From Taeniopygia guttata (Eukaryota; Chordata; Aves; Passeriformes; Estrildidae): a stretch of DNA of 64,000 bases. Where the stretch lies: contig NC_133024.1 in NCBI RefSeq assembly GCF_048771995.1, forward strand, positions 112,852,501 through 112,916,500, in the 5' to 3' direction. Shown here piece by piece: positions 38,672-50,497 of this stretch. The notes beneath the pieces are model-generated. The model saw only the letters and a program-made list of their open reading frames with translations, had not been told where the DNA came from and did not search any database. Numbering within the stretch: position 1 is the first letter of the stretch; each line of letters opens with the position of its first letter. The translations under genes were made by a program, and so were the position numbers.

Positions 38672-38952
38672 TGTCTCTCTCCAGGCAGCACTGACAGAAC
38701 CAGAGGTCCCAGCCTTGAGCTGCACCAAGGGAAATACAGGTTGGGAATTAAGAAAAAGTTTTTTACAACAAAGGTAATAAAGTTCTGGAGTGGCTGCCTG
38801 GGGAGGTGGTGGAGTCACCATCCCTGGGTGTGTTTAACAAAGCCTGGATGTGGCACTGGGTGCCAGGGCTGAGTTGAGGTGTTGGGGCTGGGTTGGACTC
38901 GATGATCTTGGAGGTCTCTTCCAACCCAGCGATTTTGGGAATTCTGTGAAAA
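38672..38952 (+). mobile_element. CR1 LINE 3' fragment with short tail
   Basis: It includes TTGAGCTGCACCAAGGGAAA, CTGCCTGGGGAGGTGGTGGA, GTCACCATCCCTGGGTGTG and TTGGACTCGATGATCTTGGA, then GTCTCTTCCAACCCAGCG. It is oriented opposite to its neighbour at 38.0-38.6 kb. Confidence 0.92.
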
Positions 38953-39137
38953 TATGAACAACCCACATCCTACACCTCTGTCACTGCTGCTTCTTTCAGA
39001 GGTTCCCCTTTTCGTGGTGGGATTTCAAATCCTCCTCTCCTTTTCACCAGGGTCACCTGCCATTTATTAGCAAGATCGGAGCCAGTGATCAATTGATAAA
39101 GAGCAAAAAAGCTGAACCAGAATTATTTGGTGGCAAA

Positions 39138-39212
39138 ATATATAACAATAATATAATTATATAATATAATAATATATTATATATTTTATAATATTAATAT
39201 ATATTAGTATTG
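39138..39212. repeat. AT-rich TATAATA-type tract
   Basis: About 75 bases are almost entirely A and T, with self-complementary ATATATTATATAT-like words. Confidence 0.8.
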
Positions 39213-41661
39213 TGGTGCCTCAAGGTGAGAAAAGCTGAAGATCAGGAGCAGTTTCGATTAATTTCTGTTATGTAACTGGAGTTTTACAAACTCAACTAAG
39301 CAAATTCTTGCCCACTGTTTCATTTTGAGGCTGGGGAATAAGGATCTGGTCATTCTTCCTGCTGTTTTTGCAGATATCACTCTAAATATTTCAGCTGATG
39401 TAGAAAAGTGCTTAAATCATAGTTTCTTGTGAGGACAGAAAGGTTGTTACTGATTGCTAAGGTATTTTCAGTATTTATGGGATATCTTGGGTGGTGAACA
39501 AATTTCTTGTATTTCTCTGCATTTCTTGTGATTGTAAAGCATTGAAGCATTTAAAGGCATGGTGTCCTCTCAAGCATTTTCACTGTTTATCAACCAAAAA
39601 TACCCCTGCAAAGGCAGGACCCCACACTGAGCAACAGCAGGAGGATAAATCACTGGGGTTGCCCCACTGAAATGTGTCTTTTTGCCTTTCTGCACAAAAA
39701 AACCCAAAGAAATTTTCTTAAAATAAGATTCTATGTTCCCAGGTCGAGACCTTAAAAAAGGGCAGAGAGATTTATTAGCAGTAAGTATTATTTTGAGTCA
39801 TGATCAAGTCACAGGTTTGAACATTTTATTCTGACAAGAAAAAAAGTAAATACTAAATTTTGTAATTTTTGCTCAAAAATATAGTTCAATTGTATCCATT
39901 TCTATTTCAAAATGATATATTTATGGTTCATTGCCTTTTTTGGTTTTTTTTTGGTTTTTTTGATGATTTGGAGTTTCTTTGGATAATTTTTGTGGATTTT
40001 TTAGACTGCAACAACAGAACAGAGTAGGAAAGTACTTCAAGGACCAGGAACCCAAACAGACTCCCTTACAACAATTAATTTTCTTATAATAATTTTCTAT
40101 TTTTAGGGAAAAAAGGTTTTAATCTAAAAATACTAAGCTGGAAACAGTCCAGAGATCAACCACCAAGTGCCACTAATTGTGCCAGTCAACCAAACTCAAT
40201 GTAGGGCTAAAATAAAACATTGCCTTAAAAGGTTTTCTAGTTTTCATCACACTTTTTTGTGAAAAGTTTTGCCATTTGCATAAGGCAATTAATCAGGATT
40301 GCAACTCCAACACCTCCTCCCAGATGCTGATACACTTTTGGTCTTCTCTAAAAGTCAAAGTCTGTTTGCTTGGATGAGAGAGTTCAGAAAAGAACAGCTG
40401 GCATGGAAGTGTTAGGGTGGGCAGCTTGGAGGGATCATTGCTGAGCAGAAAACAAGGGGGAAACTTTGGGGAAATTTTACAAACAAGTTCAGAAAAATCA
40501 CAAAAACATTTGTCTGGTTGTCATTTTCCTTGGGAAATTGAAAATTAAACTTGAAATCATTTAACCAGGAAAATATATTCACTGGTTTAAATGCAAACCT
40601 CTATTTTATCCTATTTAATTTGGTTATTTTGTTTTATTTTATTTGTATATATTTTATTATATGTTCTTTTATTATATGTTCTGTGTAGTTCCAGAGAGGA
40701 AAAGGGGAAATTTTGGTAATGAAATTTTGATCATGATATATTTTTCCCTTTTATCTTCATCTAAGAAGTTTGTGCTAAGAATATATATTTTAAAGTCATC
40801 TAAGTAGGTGCATTGTTAAATATATTCCTTCCCTACAACTTTATGGTAATATATTGAACAGATTAACTATTTTTATCATATATTCTCAGTGCAAAAGTGC
40901 TAATATTAGACAAGGAGAAGTTCATGATGTGAAACCAGATAGAATCAACAGTGGAACCCCTCAGTTAAAACAATGGAGATCAAATTAATCTGATCAGGTT
41001 GTACTATTGTCCCAGTCAAATTTTATTTTATTTTATGATTTTTGAGTCATGACAAAGAGAAGGGGGCTCTCTGAGCACAGACAAATCCAGCTGAGGATCT
41101 CCATGAGAAAACCCAACCAGAAAGGAGCCAAATATGATTTTAGATGGGACCAACCCTTATCCCAGCACTTCACTTTCACCAGAGGCAGCAGAAACTTTGC
41201 AGAAAGTTCTGCTGGAAGATGAAATTTGCCAAACCCCCTTTTCCCCAGTGGGTGTAAAGAACTGCAGAGGTCCAAAAACTCTGCAGTTTTATCCCAGAAT
41301 TGCTGGATTATCCCAAAAATCCCTCTTCACGTCCAAGCAATATTTGTCCAGTGAAGGGTGATAACACCTAAAGCTTCACTCCTGTCACGTCTCGTTCCCT
41401 TTCTGCCTGGCCACAACCTCTGCCTTGCTGTGAACCCCAGGGTGTGCTGGCCACACAGAGACAGTTTCCTGCCCTGGTCAGACAGGACAGTTCCCTGCTC
41501 CTGGGAGGAGGCAGAGATGCTCTGGTTGGTGATGGATCCACGTGCATTTCACAGCACAGCAGAGACAGGCAGAGAGTGAGCAGGAGTTTCAGTTCATGCA
41601 CAGCCAGTCCTTGGGAGCTGGTCCTTCCCTGCTGCCTCCAGGAACATGCACATGATTTTTG

Positions 41662-42955
41662 CTAAACTCTTTTCCACATCTACACCCAACTCTTTACCCT
41701 ATTACCCCCAAGTTCTTTTCCATATTAACACCAAGCTCTTTGCCACATTAACACCAAACTCTTTGGCATATTAACATCCAGCTCCTTGCCATATTAACAC
41801 CAAGCCCTTTACCACATTAACATCAAGTTATTTGCCACTTTAACATCAAGTTCTTTACCATATTAACACCAAGCCCTTTGCCATATTAACATCCAGTTCC
41901 TTGTCATATTAACACCAAGCTCTTTCCCATATTAACATCCATTTCCTTGTCATATTAACACCAAGCTCTTTGCCATATTAGCACCAAGCCCTTTACTATA
42001 TTAACATCAATTTTTTTGCCACTTTATACCATATTAACACCAAGCCCTTTACCACATTAACACCAAGTTCATAAACACCAAGCTCTTTGCCATATTAACA
42101 CCAAGCCCTTCACCACATTAACATCAAGTTATTTGCCACTTTAACATCAAGTTCTTTATCATATTAACATCCAGTTCCTTGCCATATTAACACCAAGCCC
42201 TTTACCATATTAACACCAAATTCTTTGCCACTTTATACCATATTAACACCAAACTCTTTACCATATTAACACCAAGTCCTTGAACACCAAGCTCTTTGCC
42301 ATATTAACACCAAGCTCTTTTCCTTAATAACACCAAGCCCTTTACTACATTAACATCAAGTTATTTGCCACTTTAACATCAAGTTCTTTCCACTATTAAC
42401 ACCAAGCTCTTTGCCATATTGACATCAATTTCCTTGCCATATTAACACCAAACTCTTTACCATATTACCATCAAGCTCTTTGCCATATTAACACCAAGCC
42501 CTTTACCATATTAACACCAAATTCTTTGCCACTTTATACCATATTAACACCAAACTCTTTACCATATTAACACCAAGTCCTTGAACACCAAGCTCTTTGC
42601 CATATTAACACCAAGCTCTTTTCCTTAATAACACCAAGCCCTTTACTACATTAACATCAAGTTATTTGCCACTTTAACATCAAGTTCTTTCCACTATTAA
42701 CACCAAGCTCTTTGCCATATTGACATCAATTTCCTTGCCATATTAACACCAAACTCTTTACCATATTACCATCAAGCTCTTTACCATATTAACACCAAGT
42801 TCTTTGTCGTATTAACATCCAATTCCTTGCCATATTAACACCAAGCCCTTTACCATATTAACACCAAGTCCTTGAACACCAAGCTCTTTGCCATATTAGC
42901 ACCAAGTCTATTGCCATATTAACTCCAATTTGCCATAGTAACAAACACATCCAGA
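41662..42955. repeat. AT-rich 23-bp minisatellite
   Basis: About 56 imperfect copies of a 23-bp unit (consensus start CCATATTAACACCAAGCTCT, then TTG) occupy about 1.3 kb. Variants include CATC for CACC, CCTTTA endings, and shorter units such as the ACTTTATA type. Within it, 42181-42480 is repeated at 42482-42781 with no difference I can find. Confidence 0.95.
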
Positions 42956-44816
42956 CACACTGAATGTTGAAATGATGTTCAAGCCTGTAATAAGTCACTC
43001 AAGGCATTTATGACTTCTCTCACCCCAAGGGGTTAAGGACAGCTTAGCTTTCAGATAGTTAGCATTTAGTAAATTCCTTCCTAGTAAATTTAGAAAGTTG
43101 ATTTTAACTGTTTCATACAATAATCAATGATTTTTATAATTTTCATACACATATAAAGTTCCTCTAATGGTAAAGACTTCTCCCTCCATCAAGCAAACAA
43201 ATAAAAAAAAGCATCATCCCAAAACCTGCCTTGTTTTACCTTGAGGAAAAGTGAATCAGAATTTATTTCAAAATACTCTGAGGTTCAGCATGTAAAACAG
43301 TAACATTTCTGTTTTCCTTGGTCCTTCCCAGCCTTGGTCTCCACCTGTTCCCAAAGAACACAGCCTGTCTCTGTGGACTGCGTGTCTGAGGAGAGGGAAA
43401 CAGGACAGGAGGCAGAAATAATATTCCAGACAGCTTTAATGAAATCTGGATAAATCAATAAAAAATTCAGCTGCAATCAGGGCTGTGGGCTAATGGCTTG
43501 TTTGCTTCATTGCATGAGGAGCTAGGATAAAAAAGAACTATTTGCTTTCATTTAAAATTCTATAAAAAGTAACAGACAGAATTACTGTATGTACATTGGA
43601 AGACTGAAGCCCAAGTCATCTGCTGCTGTTTTTGTCTCTAGGCCATGCCTCATTTACTGGGATGAAATTCCTGGGGAAGTTTTTGGTCTGGTCTACAACT
43701 CTGCTTTATAAAAGTGATGCCAGTTTGTTCTGTACAAGCAGCACCGTGTTACACTCCAGGCTTGCTTGCTCCCTCCTGTTAGCTGGTTATTAGGGAGTGC
43801 AGAGAGCATTGTGACATTTTACAACCAGGGAAATAAAGAAGACATTTCTTTAGCAGCAAATCTTCTCCTTCCTCCTCAATTAAAAAAAAAAAAATCACAA
43901 GAAAACACAGACTTGGTAGGTAAATACACAGGCATTGTGATCAGAAAGACCCTGGAAATGCTTTTAAATACAATATGGGAGGGAACAAGGTTAGTTTAAA
44001 AGTGCTGTGGATACTCGTGGTTCAGAAAGGAAAGCCAGCTTTGTTCCTCTTCACAACCAGCACCTCATGGAGAAAAAGAGATTTTATCTGCAACTCTCAC
44101 TGCAGCACGATCCCAGTGTGAAAATAAAAAGGGAGGCAGTAGAAAATAGAGGGGAATTTGCACCACGGGCTTTGATTGTGATTATGAGGAACAGCCAGAG
44201 CTGTCGAAAACAAGTTGTGTGAAGACACAGGCAGAAGTTGGAAGACAATGCCTAAAGTTCTCCAACTCAGACATGTTTACATTCTTTACACCTTCCACAG
44301 AAAACTGACATTCTCTTTTCTTACACACAAAGGTAAAAGGGACAGGAGAAAGTTCCAGGCAGGTTTTCCCGCCACGCCAATGAAAACTGATTTCTGCACT
44401 GGAAAAAAGAGCAAGAACTGGCTGAAAGTTCTGATTCCAACACTCTAAACAACACCCTGGATTTCTACAGGGAAAAAATCCTGGCAGGAAAACAGGGACA
44501 AAGACAGATCTGTCCCCCTCCCCAACATATAAAAATCTCAGCCCCATGCATTACAAACCCCACATTTCAGTGCTTTACATCAGTGGAAAGACCAAAGCGT
44601 GACAGCTTTTGTTTAACTGCTGAACTGCCTCTACGTCAAAATCCAGAAAAAGGCACAATTTTATAAACATTTTTTTCTCTTACACACAGTTTCTAAATCC
44701 TTAAACTACCAAAATATAGAAAAAAATAGGAAAAGCACCTACTCCTTAGCTTCCAGCTCCACACAGCTCCCAAAGCACTGCTAAGCATGTATGGATTTTT
44801 GACAAATACCTCTTAC

Positions 44817-45217
44817 CTGTAAAAGAGCAATGTTCAGATTCCTTACTAGATGTTATCGTCATGACAAGTCAAACAATCTTTTTTTATAGAAGGTTGGGCG
44901 GCTTTTCAATAGAGCATGTGTGCATTTAAAAAATACCCAAAAAACTAGAAAAAAAAACCAGAAAAAATCCAACACAAAACAAACCCCTCAGAAAGTCTCC
45001 CTTCCCTCGCTGTCAGTCAAAAACAAGTCGAAATAAGCCTGAGTTGGAATTACCTGAATAAAGAAACTGGAGAGAGGGAGGGAGGAGAGGGAGGGAGGGA
45101 GAAAGAGACAAAAAAAAAAAAAAAAAAAAAAAAAGAAAAAGAGTCCAAGAGGAGACTCAGTGATGTCAGCAGTGTGTGTTAAGGAAATCTACAGCTGAGC
45201 CCAGCAAACTTTATAAC
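44817..45217 (-). promoter_or_regulatory. Candidate KCNJ15 promoter and 5' UTR exon
   Basis: On the minus strand a TATAAA lies at 45215-45210. About 365 bases beyond the expected start site is a strong splice-donor match, ACAG|GTAAGA, with the exon ending at 44817. Between them are a TGACATCA element like a CRE/AP-1 site, a GA/CT-rich tract (about 45061-45110) and a poly-T run. A second TATA-like TCTATAAAAA (44890-44881) would give a much shorter exon to the same donor. If used, this donor would splice 22.4 kb to the acceptor at 22431. No coding potential is needed, since the KCNJ15 frame starts in the next exon. This is inference from signal matches only. Other donors on this strand (for example near 45052 and 37430) are possible. 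Confidence 0.25.
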
Positions 45218-47733
45218 AGCACAGCTTCCAGCACCCAGTTACGTGGTAAGCAAATACCTGCTTCAGAGGAAACTGATTTACTTCTAAAGAAGCCAGTTAA
45301 TCTTTGAAGAAACTTCAGCCAGGCTGATCAAAGTCCCTGAAAGGCCTTATTTCCTAAATAAATAAGGTTATGAGTGGTTGTATAAAGTTAAGAAAGAGGA
45401 AGAAGGATAAAAAAATCAGCATTATCGATTACCCCTTTCCTGCTGGCAAAAGGGAGATTGAAACTCATCTGAAATAAATCCTAAATTCAGGTTATGGCTG
45501 TCACACATTGAGCTGCAGCAGCTGAAATCCCTGATCACCAAATTTTCCAATGGGTTTATCCACAACACTCCTTTCCTTTGATGGCTTTTTCTGGGTTTGC
45601 CTGGGTGCCTTTCTACTTTTGTTTCCCAGTTGCAGAGAGCACAGGCAGGGATGATTTGAGTCAGATACCTTGAAGAAAGGGTTTAAAGCCTGTGCACTGC
45701 CATTGGTACCACGCTGGAATTTGGTGGGATTCCCTGGGAATGCAAACAGCAGCAAGGGAAGGGAAGTTGCTGCAGCACTGGAAAGGCTCAGGTGATGCCC
45801 TTGGAGCTGTAATTCTGATGCCCTTATACTGTAATTCCTGGGAATTCCAAATCCCAGCAAGCTACTCTAGGACAGGATAGCTCAGCATCACCTGCAGGCA
45901 CATCCCACAGTGCCTGGATAATTTCCTTCCCTTTCCCTTGGGAGATGGAGCACATCAAACATTGGGATGAGTCCTTCACCAACCAAACTCTTCCCACCCC
46001 AAATTCCCAGGGAATACACCAGCCAGAGCCAAATCCCTGCTAAACAAGGATCAAAATGCCATTAACAGATATTAATAATGCCATGATATGTGACCAGAGG
46101 AAAGCAGGAGCTGGAATTCTGCTGTCAAGTGCAGCATTCAGGCAGTGCCAGTAGGCAGCAGCTGTTTTGCATTTAAAAGGGCAACACTTAGAGGTGATTT
46201 TTTTTTTTTTTTTCCACTTTGCCAGAGACTAAAGAATTTCACACGACTTGGATTGTTCCCCGAATCCATGAACCTGTTGCACTGGCGTCTCTTTCTCTAT
46301 ATTTACTACAAGGGAGATGGCAACAGCTATAAATATATTTATATTTATATATAAAAACGCTTGTGAAGGTCTTTTCCTTCTTTCAGATGAGCTGTTCTGT
46401 TTGCAGAGCTTCGTCATGGGATGATGCACCTATATCAGGATTTCTCTTTCACTATCCAGTTAAATTATGTTTAGCTGGGATTATACATTATTAAAAAATT
46501 CCAATTAAACCTTTCCCCTTCTTTCTTCTGGGTAAAGTTTGACAAACTGCCCTAATCATAAATGAATAATGTGCTATTCCCACACATCCCCCAAATGAGG
46601 ATTTGTGGCAACATGGTGACCATAAAATTCACTATAGTGTGAGGGGCCTTTGGAAGATCATAATATGAGAATATGCTCTAAAAGATGCACAACAGTTCTG
46701 GTTTTAAGCTTTGTGTGCATGATTTAAAAATGTAAATACCTCTCTTTGCACAGTTTGCCACCTTAAACAAGTGTCACTTCCTTGTGGGTCCCCACAAGCT
46801 GCTGCTGAGGTGGGCCAGAAGAAGTTAATTTGTCTGTTTGTACCCTCCAAAATGCATAAATTCACTTTTTTTTCCCTTTCAGATTTACCTTCAGATTTAC
46901 CAGGGCGAATAAATCTCTTTCTTTGCAGCAACAACAGGTGAGTGCAAAAATGTGGGCTAGAGATGTTGAAATACTGATCCAAACATCAGCATTCAATAAA
47001 GCTGAGCAGGAAACCCCATGGTGAGAAAAGGCTTGCTCAGGGCATTTTCAGATTTTATGTTCGCTCTGGATGAAGTAAGGAAAAGAAACAATAAAACTGG
47101 ATCCCTGGCAGGAAAGTTAGCCTTACTCATCAAATCTGTACCTGCAACTTGATCTAAAAATCAGGTATTTTACTGAAAAAGTGCTTTGGGCTTCTCATGT
47201 GGGATATGATCCAGCTCAGAAGGATGTGTGCAGTGTGCATGGGGAAAAGCCACAGCCACTCTTCAAGCCTTATCTCCTTTTTTTTTCTGTTCCTGGAAAT
47301 CCCCAGATTATGAGTTAAAAATCAGATGCAGGATATAAAGAAACTGGCATTGTTATAAAAATCAGAGAAATTATTCTTGCCCAAAACAAGTTCAGGATGT
47401 CCTGAGCAGGCAGAGGTGTCACCTGAGAACTGCTAAACACCAATTGTGCTTTTACACAGCTAAATCCTAGTGTAAAGCTGAGCCTTGTCTCGGTAAACAC
47501 CGATATTTGTGCTTTGTGTACTCTATGTTTTCTTCAATTGTTTGAAGACTCCTCTAGTTTTTGCATTTTTCCCATGTGCTTTAGAGTATTCATCTCTTCC
47601 TCAAACCATTCACCTGTTTCTTACTAAGTTCTTGATAAATACAGAATTGAAAGGGTCAAAATTCATTATGGAGATTCCCATGAAATACAGGTAAAACAAC
47701 GGGCCTGAAGGTGCTGCAGGAAATGGAATTCAG

Positions 47734-48232
47734 GGAATTGTAGAATGGTTTGGGTTGGAAGGGACCTTAAAATTCATCCAGTGCCACCCCTGCCATGGCA
47801 GGGACACGTCCCACTGTGCCAGGCTGCTCCAGCCCCAGTGTCCAACCTGGCCTTGGGCACTGCCAGGGATCCAGGGGCAGCCACAACTGCTCTGGAAATT
47901 CTATTCCAGGGCCTCCCCAACCTCCCAGGGAGGAATGTCTTCCTAATATCTGATCTAAACCTGTAATTTTTCAGTCTGAAGCCATTCCCTGTGTGCTGTC
48001 CCTCCATGCCCTGGAAATTGTCTCTCTCCAGGTTTCCTGGGGCTCCTCCAGGCCCTGCAAGGCCACCCTGAGCTCAGCCCAAAGCTTCTCCTGTGCAGGG
48101 GAACAATCCCAGCTGTGCCAGCCTTTCCTCCCAGCAGAGCTGCTCCATCCCTCTGCTCATCCTGGAGCCTCCTCTGGGCTCTCTGCAGCAGCTCCAGCTC
48201 CTCCTGGGCTGGGGCAGGGCTGTGGATGCTAA
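47734..48232 (-). mobile_element. CR1 LINE 3' fragment
   Basis: About 500 bases starting TTGTAGAATGGTTTGGGTTG. It runs through CCATGGCAGGGACACGTCCC, CAACCTGGCCTTGGGCACTG and TCTTCCTAATATCTGATCTA to the GAGCCTCCTCTGGGCTCTC region deep in the element. Confidence 0.93.
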
Positions 48233-49719
48233 CGAGGACAGAAATCTTCACACTCCAAAAAAAACAGACACCACACTCTCCCCACTTACATATGCTCAAC
48301 ACACTTTTTTCCACCTTTTTAATTTTGTCATTGCAGCCACCCTGAGGAATTCACAGCCCATTTTCTCGGCCTGCTCCGGGTCAGTGCCGTGGTTTGGGTA
48401 GAAGCCCTCCACAATGTGCTCTTTGCTTTAGGAGAGGTTGTGGCTGACACTGCTGCTCCTGGGGGAGATTTGTGCACATGGAAAGCACATAATTGGAACA
48501 GGATTTTATTCTGCTTGATGAGCTTCACACAGAAGGATCTGGCTGAGCAGAGCCCAGCTCTGTTCTCAATGAAGTGAGTGGTGACCTCTGTGGAAACCCT
48601 GTTACTGCAGCTTTCCAAACCTTCATCCCAACGAGTTTGAATGTGAGAAGGCTGTAGTTGCTGAGATGTGTCTTATCTGCCCACATTAGGTGGTTGTTCT
48701 TCATCCAGCTGGCTCAAGATTTCAGACCCCCAGCTCCACTGCTGTCCTGTGAGGGATGGAAGGACTTTGACAGCTTCCAAATTTAAGTTTCTGCCCAGAA
48801 TTTTTGCTTCTTCATGACAGAAATACTGATATGTTGCCACCCAAGATAGCAAAAGGATTTTCAGGTAACAGAAAGCTCTGAAGGAGAAACAGCCTCCTGA
48901 GAAAAGTCACTCATTCCCAGGCACATTTGGCTGCCTTCTCCCTGGCTGTGGAAATGAGCATCTTCTGGGTTTGGTTCTTGCTCAGAGATGGGGGAGATCC
49001 ACAAGCAGGAATTCAAATCCAAGCTGGCTTTCCACACCAGAGTGAAAATGACAATAGGCTTCAGATCCAAGAGGGATTTTAATTTCCCCTCCCCTGCCAA
49101 TCTGGTCAAAATGTCCAAAGCAGCAAAATTTCACCTCAGATTCCTGGAACTGGTCCTCGTATCTTTGCTTTGTGATACTCTGTGGTGGGTGTGTGCTCGG
49201 TTTGCCACATCATGAGCCAGCAGGATGCATGAACATCCCCATGGGGAAGTTTTGCTCCCACTGCTGGGAGCTTCCCAGCAGGCAAAGCTGCTTCCTGCAG
49301 CACTTCCATGAGCAGACAACTCTCCAGGTCCCTCAGGTCACAGCTGTAACATGAGGTTGGATTTGTTGCCGTAGGATTGAAACCACGCGCATGGAAAACT
49401 ACGCTCTGCAAGACATAATCCTCAATATTGTTCTCAGCTGCAAGCAGGGTATCTGGCCCAAGCAGTGACCCAGGGTTATGGTCTAGAAGAGCTGCTCCAG
49501 GGGATGATGGAGAGGCAGGGCTGGAAGCAGCCAGCTGTGAGAGCCACTGACCACAAGAAACAAAAGCAGCTTTGCCTGGTCTGTCATTTTCCTCTCCTTG
49601 ACCCATGGTGGTCTCTCTCTTGGGTGTTCTGTGGTTTCTCCTCACGTGTGATTTTTGCTAGTTAATAACTGCCCTGATGACCAGGAATCCTTCTGGGAAC
49701 TGCTGGAAAACCCCAGCTC

Positions 49720-50497
49720 TGCTGGAACTCAAAATGTCCCTCAGACATTTTTGGAGGTTACAGGCCCTGGTCAGAAGCATTTGAGACCCTGGCAGGCAGC
49801 TGGAAACAGCTGTGATTTTGGGTTTGAGCCATGAAACAATTTACCAACTTTGAAGGTGGAACAAGAAGTCATAAAAGTTTAGATATTATAGTAGAAGTAG
49901 TTACAAAGTAGAGGGAAGAATTTTTTAGAATTGTACAGGGGGGTTTTAACACCTGTACAGTTTTTTACTTTGTACATGGGGGTCAGAAGTTTTAAGATGG
50001 AGGAATGTAGGCCGGACCTGTTTCTCCTCTTTCTTCTTCCTTACCTCCATGTTCTTGGTGATGTTGGCACTCACAGATTGGTTTAGAGTAGAGAAGCGCC
50101 ATTTAATATAGGTAATAGGCATTGGGGGAAAACTGTAACCATGGAACACGTAATGTACCATATAAAAGATAGAAAAGCACCATTTAATATAGGTAATAGG
50201 CATTGGGGGAAAACTGTAACCATGTAACACGTAATGTACCATATAAAAGACAGCAGCAACCCTGGGCGGGGAGAGAAGAAGCAGTCGGGAGTCAGAGAGG
50301 ATGTCAGGGTGTGTGTGTGCCTCTGCCTGAGCTGTGAGCAAACCACAGCAGCTCAAGAAGAAAATCTTTTAGATAACTTGCAATAAACTGCCTTGAGACC
50401 GAACAACAAGAGGCTGCAGAGTTTTCTTTGGAAGCATGGGTTGGAGGAGAGACTTTACCGCCACACGGAACCCCTGAACCAGGCCGGGGTTCCAACA
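49720..50497 (+). mobile_element. Solo LTR, ERVK-like, with doubled promoter segment (fossil)
   Basis: It begins TGCTGGAAC and ends GGTTCCAACA (inverted termini). It is flanked by an identical 6-bp target duplication CAGCTC (49714-49719 and 50498-50503). Inside, a segment of about 81 bases containing a TATAAAA box is present twice in tandem (about 50085-50165 and 50166-50246). The TATA copies lie at 50161-50167 and 50242-50248. An AATAAA signal follows near 50384. It shares the motif TGAGACCCTGGCAGG near its start with the LTR at 24.5 kb, so the two may be related families. There are no internal retroviral genes. Confidence 0.83.

Larger units (their letters stand above)
22453..44816 (-). other. 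Probable KCNJ15 5' intron, non-coding
   Basis: I see no supported exon here. The interval is between the coding-exon acceptor and the candidate first exon. It holds homopolymer runs (T at 22605-22620, A at 23583-23607, T at 26101-26123), one solo LTR, several CR1 pieces, a SINE, AT-rich tracts and a 23-bp minisatellite, all listed separately. The remaining unique sequence (for example 22.6-24.4, 26.2-29.4, 31-33, 34.6-38 and 39.2-41.6 kb) shows no open frame with recognisable protein content. Confidence 0.5.

Noticed and set aside
38038-38777. Proline/serine-rich open frames of up to 170 residues, repeated at 59.6-60.0 kb
   Set aside because: Near-identical peptides at both sites arise because both are copies of the same CR1 3' region. 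They are not duplicated host genes.
49136-49645. 169-residue minus-strand frame
   Set aside because: No recognisable domain, and I can see no compelling splice or promoter signals. It is compatible with chance in a GC-moderate stretch.
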